A DNA stretch of 64,000 bases from Cyanodermella asteris (Eukaryota; Ascomycota; Lecanoromycetes; Ostropales; Stictidaceae). The notes beneath the pieces are model-generated. The model had not been told where the DNA came from and ran no database searches. It worked only from the letters and a program-made list of their open reading frames with translations. The stretch covers positions 859,152-923,151 of the forward strand of contig UYJD01000001.1 of the NCBI GenBank assembly GCA_900618795.1, given 5' to 3'. Of the stretch, positions 56,780 to 64,000 are shown in pieces (positions within the stretch are counted from its first letter, which is position 1; the number at the start of each line of letters is the position of its first letter). The position numbers and the translations under genes were made by a program.

Positions 56780-58598
56780 ATGCCATGGCGCCATGATCTT
56801 TCACAATGCCATCCCTTCAGCGCTGCGCGCATGCGCAATCGGCCTTTGATCAGATCCCGCCAACTCAGGTTCTACTCCGCAGCCTCTACTCCTGCATACC
56901 GAACCTGTCGCGACATAGTCTCGGTCCTCGATTCGACGCAGAACAAAGATCCCGCTCCTCGCCCCGTGGAAATCATCGCCCACGTTCGCAGCGTGCGTAC
57001 CCAAAAGCGACTCGCCTTTGCTGCTCTCGGTGATGGCTCCACAAATCGACCGCTACAGGCATTGCTCGACCCGGAACAGGCCTCGGGGTACGTCTTCTTG
57101 TGTCTAGTGCTCTAGGACACACTTGGCCGCTTTAGATTCGGGCCAGTCGAACTGACCAAGGATGATCGTCGTAGGCTGAGCACTGGCACTGCTGTGAGAA
57201 TACGAGGTTTCTGGGCGCCCTCGCCTGCGAAGGGTCAATCTCACGAACTGAAGGCTGACACCGTGGAAGTGCTCGGCTCAGTAGATTCTCAGGTATACTT
57301 CTCACATGCACCCTTTGTGCTATTCGGTGGTTGATGCGAGCACACAGACATTTCCTATCCAGAAGAAACACCTCACATCAGAATTCCTTCGCACCATACC
57401 ACATCTCCGCGTCCGAACAACCGGAAACGCTCTTCTAGCCCGTCTTCGATCTGAATGTGAGCACCACATCTCTTCTTACTTCCGAAATAGCGGTTTTGTT
57501 CGCCTGCATCCCCCCGCCATTACATCTTCGGACTGCGAAGGCGCTGGGGAGGTCTTCACAGTACGCCCCAAAGAGCCAGTCACCTTGCCGGCTACCACCG
57601 TGGAAAAGCACGGGTCTGGGCCTCTTGAAAAGGTTGTGCAAGAGGAGGAGTTCTTCAAATCGCCCAAGTACCTTACGGTCTCCAATCAACTACATCTGGA
57701 AGCTTTTGTCCACGAACACCAAAGAGTATGGTCATTGGCCCCGACTTTCCGGGCAGAGCACAGCGATACGCCGCGTCACCTAAGCGAGTTTTACATGCTA
57801 GAAGCGGAGTTGAGAAGCACGTCTGTGGATAGAGTGATGGACGTGGTCGAAGACATGGTGCAGTACGTTGCCAAGAACGTCCAGGACTCGCGGCTTGGTA
57901 AGGAAATTCTTTCCACGCACGGACATGGTGAGCATGCAGGAGAAGAGCGACTGAAATCTCTGGCGGCTCGCTACAACGGCCTCCGAAAGCCATACTGGCC
58001 TCGTATCACTTACATGCAAGCGATCGGCCTTCTGAAAGAGGCTGCAAAAGAACACCCAGCCCTCTTCTCATTTCCGCCCAGCTGGGAGAAGGGCCTACAG
58101 CTTGAGCATGAGAAGTACATCGCATCGACTGTAGGAAACGGAAGTCCTGTCTTCGTCACAGACTATCCGAAGCATCAAAAGCCGTTCTACATGCTTCCCA
58201 CCCAGCTACCCTCTCAACACGAAGCTATCGCTGCGCCAGAAGCTGAGCAGAACGGTGCTTCGCGCTGGCGGTCCCATGCTCTGCCCTCCAAACCGACGAT
58301 TGAGCAACATCTACAGGATGCGCACCCCACTGTAGCGTGCTTCGACTTACTGCTACCTGATGTTGGGGAGCTTGTCGGCGGTTCGATGAGGGAGCACAAT
58401 TACGAGGCCCTCAAGGTCGCAATGCACGAGAAAGGCGTGGCCAACATCGACTGGTATCTGGAATTACGCAAATACGGTAGCGTCCCCCATGGCGGCTTTG
58501 GACTTGGCTTTGACAGACTCTTGATGTATCTGAGCGGCGTTGATAGCGTGCGAGACGTCGTACAATGGCCTCGGTATTACGGCCGCTGCGACGCTTAG
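56780..58598 (+). CDS. Mitochondrial asparaginyl-tRNA synthetase, three exons
   Basis: This class IIb synthetase charges mitochondrial tRNA-Asn (yeast Slm5 is the counterpart). Exons are 56,780-57,087, 57,136-57,292 and 57,348-58,598, with introns of 48 and 55 bases (donors GTACGT and GTATAC, acceptors TTTAG and CACAG). The protein is 571 residues. The frame is open to an earlier ATG at 56,675, and ATG 56,831 is also possible. I choose 56,780 because it keeps a basic presequence (RMRNRPLIRSRQLRFYSAAS) typical of mitochondria. The N-terminal OB-fold (VEIIAHVRSVRTQKRLAFAA) precedes the TFPIQKKHLTSEFLR linker that the second splice restores. Class II motif 2 is TFRAEHSDTPRHLSEFYMLE and motif 3 is GGFGLGFDRLLMYLSG. 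The ending RDVVQWPRYYGRCDA is diagnostic for AsnRS. Confidence 0.94.
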
Positions 58599-59682
58599 CT
58601 CTTCATCCACAGGCGTTGGAGATTTGAGCTGGTACTCTGTCGGAGGCACAGAGCCTCGAGATCGCTATCCGAACTGCACGATCCGAAAGTGCAGGCGCAT
58701 CTATGTTGCGCAGAGACTCCTGCAATAACGGAGATTTGCACGTGTAACAACAAGCCTGCAGGCCAACCAGTTCCGCGCACCGCTTGTGCTTGACGGTTGC
58801 CACAAACATCCCAGGATCTGGTCCCACCTCGCGCGGCATCAAACCTTAAAGGCTTGAACTATCAGGGGTATTAGACACAGGTACGACCAAGTCTTTCTTG
58901 TGCTACACGAATTCTTTAGATGAGCTATTCTCTGAGTATTTCCCCACACCAACCATCGCTTCAGACTACGTTACCTGTCATTGTGCGATTCTGGTACCCG
59001 ATGAGCTTGTGCCATTATTCAAAATAGCACGCACGCGGCTTGAAATGCTGTAAAGGCCATCACTGGCCTTCGAATGCCACACAACAGTGCAAGAACATGC
59101 TGTCGTTATGCGTTGTTGTGCCGCTCCCTGCAGCGTCGGACGCCCCCTGATGCCATCTTCACGTTCTCGATCGAGAAACACCTCGCCACGTAGTAGAGCG
59201 AAGAGCGTGTCGGTAAAAGTACTCATAGCACCACCTCTAATGAAAGAAAAGGCTTAAGCCGTCGTCAGGTGGCCTTGAGGTGCAATCTCATCACCTTAAT
59301 CAAAGCAATTCACCGCCAGTGTATGCGTGACTCCGAGCAGCTTCCCATCAGGCATGCTTGGCAAAGCTCCTTCCTTATCTCACAACCGAGTCGCCGTTTA
59401 CTTGTCCTTGTAAACATGGCAGGCGCGACCTGAGCCCTCATGCTTTGTCATACTTGCTCTTGCTCGAGCTCAAATACTGCTCACCGCCGCTCGTCTCTTT
59501 TTAAACACCACCCGACACCAGTCTCTCGTTACCGTCCCCACCCTCTTTTTGAGCCTTTCAAGGACTGCCTCTCTTTCTTCCCCTCTTTTCCACTTCGCCC
59601 GCGACCCAGTGGTCTTTTCGAACAAGATTGAGCTCATCCTCGACCGCAGCCAAGATTGAAAGGTCGACAGAAACTAATCAAG
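58599..59682. other. Intergenic: promoter of the secreted repeat protein
   Basis: 1.1 kb. Downstream of AsnRS and upstream of 59,683. The last 250 bases are C/T-rich, and TTTTTAAACA near 59,499-59,508 is a possible TATA-like element. No gene is seen. Confidence 0.5.
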
Positions 59683-62600
59683 ATGCTCACCAAAATGGCT
59701 GGCCTGCTTCTGGCAGGCTTGTCCTTTGCCAGCGCTGGCATGTAAGTCCCAGTCTGACCAGCTTCATTATCAATACAAGAACTGACAATCTTGATTTTGG
59801 CAGCTTTCAACGCCAGTGCTATCCTACGACTGTCACCGTCACTGCTTTCCCTACCATTGCCTCGCCCGCTCCTGTTGAGACCACCACGGTCACTGTTGCT
59901 ATTCCTGCTCCGACGAATGCACCAGACTCAACGTCGACGGTTGTTTCCGTTTTGACGTTAACCACCACGACCAGCCTTCCAACGTTCACCGTCACATCTA
60001 CGATCACTAGCTTGATCACGCTTCCGATCACCTCAACCGTCTTCCAGACTGTCACAGGTTTGTCCTCCACATCCTCTATCGCACCTGTAGCAAGCAATGA
60101 GGTGGAGCATCAATCTGCACAAAGTATCCCAGCTGCTCAAGACACACCTTTGTCCAACATCCCTGAATATGGCCCAAGCACTACATCAGTGATTGTTCAC
60201 ACCATGACAATTGTCCCTATTCCCGCGGTACCAAACCCAACAGATACTCACAAAAATTCCCCAGTTCCAGCCCCTGAGGCTACAAGCGCTGCGGAGACGT
60301 CTCCTGGATTGACAACCTCCACATTCACGCTGTCCCTGACAAGCACTGCCCAGATCGTGAGCACGATGACGGTGGCCCCAATACCAGTTGGCCCAGCCAC
60401 CTCGAACTTCTCCACCTTGACCGTCTCTGGCACCATGGGCATTACGCCCTCAGGGAACCCACTTGCATCAGGATCGTCAGCCTTTGGAACGGGCTCCGGG
60501 CCCGGCAGCGAAACACAGGTGCGCTCTGGAACTGGCATCCCGTTCATATCCGCTGTTGCTCCAACTTCTATCGCTTCGAGTGGACGCCTTCCTCCGGTCT
60601 CTGCACCTCCCTTTGCCAATACAAGCACTTCGGGCACCGCAGTCGGTCTTACCATTTCACCCGCAACGACTAGCCACCTGGGTCGCCGTGATCAATCCTT
60701 CAACAAACGTGATGCCGGTCAGCTGAAGCGTCAAGTTGGTGCCATTGTGACTGCCACCATTGACGGTGTTGTTGTGAGCTGGACAAATACCTGGGATGGA
60801 GCGGGCCCAACGTCCTCTCAGGTACCACAGAGCACTGAAATCATCGTGACCGCTACCATTGACGGCTCGATCGTATCCTGGACGCAAACCTTAACAGGAA
60901 CACCGGCAACAGCCGCTCCAGCTATTTCACAGGCACCGCAAAGCACTGAAATCGTCGTCATTGCTACTATTGACGGCTCGGTTGTGTCATGGACGCAGGC
61001 ACTGACGGGTGCTCCCATCTCAGCCGTTTCAGCCGCTCCACAACTACCACAGACTAGTGAGATCATCGTTACTGCTACGATTGATGGTTCAATTGTGTCC
61101 TGGACACAGGCCTTGACGGGTACACCGGCAGCACCCTCTCAAGTCGTCGCGTCCGCTACATTCGATGGCTCTGTCGTGTCATGGACACAGGCGCTAACAG
61201 GCAAATCGGTGGAACCAACTCAAGTCGTCGCTTCAGCCACATTTGATGGCTCAGTGGTATCGTGGACACAGGCCGTGACGGGAACGCCCGCTGCACCCAT
61301 TCCAGGTATGTACATGCCGTTTCATCTATGTAGGGTCGTTCTAACACGCCAATAGTCGCATTTTCAACGACCAACGCTGGACTTGGCGGACCAATCACTA
61401 TTGGTGGACCTGAGCTCATCCCGACTGCTTCCAGCACCATGCCAGACTACGCGAGCGTCACACCGATCCTCTCCAGCACGACATCAAATATTTACAGTGC
61501 AGCGTCAATCTACGGTCCACCGGGTCCTCCAGTCTACACGCCCCCTTTCGTGGTCACGAGCGAGACTTCGACCTCCTTGCCTGAGACGGTTTCGGCATCA
61601 AATACAATACCCTACACACCTCCGCCAGCCATCTCATCGACCAGCTCAATCGTCGCAACGCCACCTGTGTTAAGCACATCGCCAATCACCAGTTCATCGA
61701 CTACAGCTCCAAACACAACGTCGGTCCCAGCTACGGTGTCTAGCTCAGCTGCCAACACAACTTTGCCAGTGGTCTTGTCGACGACTAGCTCGTCCATCTC
61801 GCTGCCGTCTGTAATCAGCACAACACCATTCGTCACATTTTCGAATGCTTCTTCAGCATCCACGCTTGGACCGACCGGGCAATCTACTCCTCCAGCCAAT
61901 GTTACCTCGCCAGTGGTCTTTTCGACTACTGTTTCGAACATCACGTCGTCATCTGCGATCAGCACGGCCCCAGTCCTGACGTTCTCGAGTACAGCTCCAA
62001 CAAACTCCTCAGCCACGACACCTACAGCTTCCGTCACGGTAGCCAACACAACTGCGCCAATAATCTCGTCGACTTCAAGCTCAAACGTCACGTTGCCATC
62101 TGTGCCCAGCACGACAGCACCTACCACTGTGTTGAGTCTCAGCTCGTCTACCATTGGACCAATCACCAGTGGCACACCCACGATAAGCTCCGCATCGACT
62201 ACTTCAGCAGTTTGCACGGCTCAACCTACCAGCGCAAACTTTACAATCAACTTTGATGACCTTCCCCATAGTGGCGAGCCTTCAAATGCAGAAGACTATC
62301 CACCATTCAGAAGCCCGTACCACAACTTGTACTGGTCAGACGGCTTTTCTTATGCACCGCCACCAAATGATCCTTACCCGCCTCACTCCGGAGCACAACT
62401 TGGCGTCTTTGTTGTCGACGGCGACGCCAACGTCCACTCTCAGAACTGGACTGGTCCTATCCCCGAAGATGCTGATGTCAATGGTATGTTCGGTGCGGGA
62501 CCTAACTTCGCCGACTCTGCGTTTTCGATTGATGCTTTCGGCGCATGGATTGGCTGCCAGAATACTGGGCCAGCGTACTGTCAAATTCAGGTCAATGGTT

Positions 62601-62959
62601 ATGGCTCCGATGGATCTTCTGGGAACCTGAGCCTGCAAACACAGCAATACTTCTACCAAGCACCATGTACTACAGGCTGTGCTCTGAAGTATTTCGCCTT
62701 CAATGATGCCTTCCGCAATCTCACTGCCCTACAGATCCAGGCCACCCACCAGTTGGACCCCAGCAACACGCCTCTCACATGGTACATTGACGACATCAGC
62801 CTGGCTTGGACCGACAATTCGTGCGAAGCAGTTCAATCACGCAGCGAGTCGAATGCGATCGGTGAGTTTGGGAGCTTCAAGCGCCGAGGAATCGACGCGG
62901 GTAATGAAATTGTCGCATGGCAGGGTCGTGCGCCGGTGGCACCTTCCAACAGCCACTAA
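59683..62959 (+). CDS. Secreted Ser/Thr-rich protein with six tandem TIDGSVVSWTQ-type repeats and a C-terminal globular domain, three exons
   Basis: Exons are 59,683-59,741, 59,804-61,305 and 61,356-62,959; the introns of 62 and 50 bases (GTAAGT/GGCAG and GTATGT/ATAG) restore a 1,054-residue frame. Residues 1-18 form a signal peptide (MAGLLLAGLSFASAG). Residues 25-320 and about 525-810 are Thr/Ser/Pro-rich stalks suited to O-mannosylation. Between them, after Lys-Arg sites at 321-322 and 328-329, lie six repeats with core ATIDGSVVSWTQALTG. The C-terminal part (about 814-1,010; FTINFDDLPHSGEPSNAEDY ... TWYIDDISLAWTDNSC) has paired cysteines and a beta-sandwich-like pattern, perhaps lectin-like. 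No GPI signal is visible. A further FKRRG site lies near the C-terminus. It is likely wall-associated or released; ligand unknown. Confidence 0.9.
60736..61300 (+). repeat. Six coding tandem repeats in the secreted protein
   Basis: Repeat cores begin near 60,751, 60,853, 60,962, 61,073, 61,150 and 61,228. The period is about 36-37 codons for copies 1-4 and 26 codons for copies 4-6. The core is A(T/S)(I/F)DGSxVSWTQxLTG. The first copy is the most divergent (VVVSWTNTWDG); copies 5 and 6 are nearly identical and use TFDG, which suggests recent duplication. Confidence 0.9.
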
Positions 62960-64000
62960 AGCACAACAGCAACAAATGATTGGGCTGAACTGGATGCATT
63001 TCACCGAGCCCGCTCAAAACGACACTCGCACGTTCCATATTTTATTCGCGAGCCTTACGTGAGGTATACCACTCGTGAAAGATCTCGCAAGGTACAGAAA
63101 ATTGTGACCGAAATTTGATGATTTGAGCTAAGGCCGCAAGATGGATCTGAAGAGTTGCCAATCTTCGTTAAGGTTGGAACCGGCGTCCATCGAGCACTTT
63201 TGCAGGCGCAACTGGTAGACATCTTCGCTTCATGCTCGCTCGACCTCGAGCCAAATAGTGCAGTAACTAATCGCAGAGCAACGAGTCATTGTCCTTCTTC
63301 CTACACCTAGCTTGCCAACCCCGTCGTAGATCGTGCAGTCCTCGCTTCCAAAGTGCCGTTCATTTCCACCGTCCTTGTGGTCCTGCCGCTCATCAAGACC
63401 GCCTTGCCAAGGTACGACCTAGCATGCTCCACGCGCTTTGCACAGAGTAGTAGAAATATTATCGCCTTGTAGCAGTGATCACGCCTGCGCATTTGGTTGA
63501 TGGAAACGCTGGTTGGGGCAGCGAAACGTGTTGGTGCACTATTAGGGTTGGTGATTATGTTGAAATAGCTCTTGTCCTCGGCCTTTTCAATTTTCGTCCA
63601 GCACTGGCAGCTTTACGAAAGGATGGAATGCCGTCAGCTCGGGGAACGAGGAATTCCTGCCGCTATAGGTCGTAAGGTGTTTTGCTGGACGGCTGCTAGA
63701 ATCTTTGCGAGTATGTATAGAGTCCTGTACTTATCCTGGACGAGCCAGACGGCCAGGATGCATCCTCTGCGCAACGACAGAGAAGACGGCGACCGAAGAC
63801 ATGAATAGCACTAAGTTGTAGAATGCTGTTCGAGAGAAGATACTGTCTTCCTCGGACGTCCTGGATTCCACAAACAGCCGGCGGAGGTTTGGCAGAGCCT
63901 ACTATGGTTAGAGCTCGGCATCTTTATTGAATTGATCACCGTACCATTTTCAACTTATGAGAAGACACGGAGAGTACTGATTATTGCTTCCCCGATCAGC
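62960..64000. other. Right-edge intergenic sequence
   Basis: About 1 kb after the repeat-protein stop codon. Only short, overlapping frames are present and no gene is recognised. A gene could begin beyond the edge. Confidence 0.55.

Noticed and set aside
59683-62959. Kex2-processed repeat peptide precursor (a cut between every repeat)
   Set aside because: Lys-Arg sites occur only before the repeat block and near the C-terminus, not between the repeats, so release of individual repeat peptides is not supported.

Overview
This window looks like nuclear chromosomal DNA of a filamentous ascomycete (Pezizomycotina; a dothideomycete is my best guess). The basis is: compact protein genes with short introns of 48-74 bases, GT-AG ends and CTAAC/CTGAC-like branch sites; fungal hallmark families (Zn2Cys6 regulator, WOPR regulator, kexin, Ser/Thr-rich wall-type protein, copper radical oxidase, pepsin-like protease); and balanced base composition without the AT-rich blocks expected of repeat-induced mutation. 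I see no transposon gene, rRNA, convincing tRNA, CRISPR array or plasmid-type feature.

Layout from left to right. 1-4,789 (-): a very long PhoD-like phosphatase, C-terminus cut by the window edge. 5,602-8,097 (-): kexin, KEX2. 8,902-10,255 (-): cargo receptor ERV46. 11,626-12,919 (+): FAD monooxygenase with an apparent frameshift. 13,579-14,859 (+): SLC35F-type transporter. 16,045-18,342 (+): orphan polytopic membrane protein. 18,876-20,474 (+): UTP15. 21,434-22,963 (-): galactose-oxidase-type copper radical oxidase. A 7.6 kb gene-free stretch follows. 30,546-32,350 (+): Zn2Cys6 regulator. 32,996-34,617 (+): Dug1 peptidase. 35,039-36,040 (-): Jid1-like J-protein. 37,768-39,171 (-): pepsin-like aspartic protease with a possible spliced tail beyond its stop (37,476-37,767). 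A 9.4 kb gene-free stretch follows. 48,563-50,068 (+): Pac2-type WOPR regulator. 51,042-51,428 (+): COA6. 52,673-53,820 (-): PARG-like macrodomain protein. 53,857-54,510 (-): weak hypothetical ORF. 56,780-58,598 (+): mitochondrial asparaginyl-tRNA synthetase. 59,683-62,959 (+): secreted Ser/Thr-rich protein with six tandem repeats.

Most genes are single housekeeping genes (secretion, ribosome biogenesis, glutathione turnover, mitochondrial translation and cytochrome oxidase assembly) and do not form a metabolic cluster. Three functional threads stand out. First, kexin and at least one plausible client, the repeat protein with Lys-Arg sites, lie in the same window. Second, two transcription factors each sit downstream of unusually large gene-free regions. 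Third, the aspartic protease carries a coherent, splice-bounded Gly/His-rich reading frame after its TAG stop. The points most worth a second look are that tail, the repeat protein, the frameshifted monooxygenase, the degenerate PARG signature and the two large intergenic regions.
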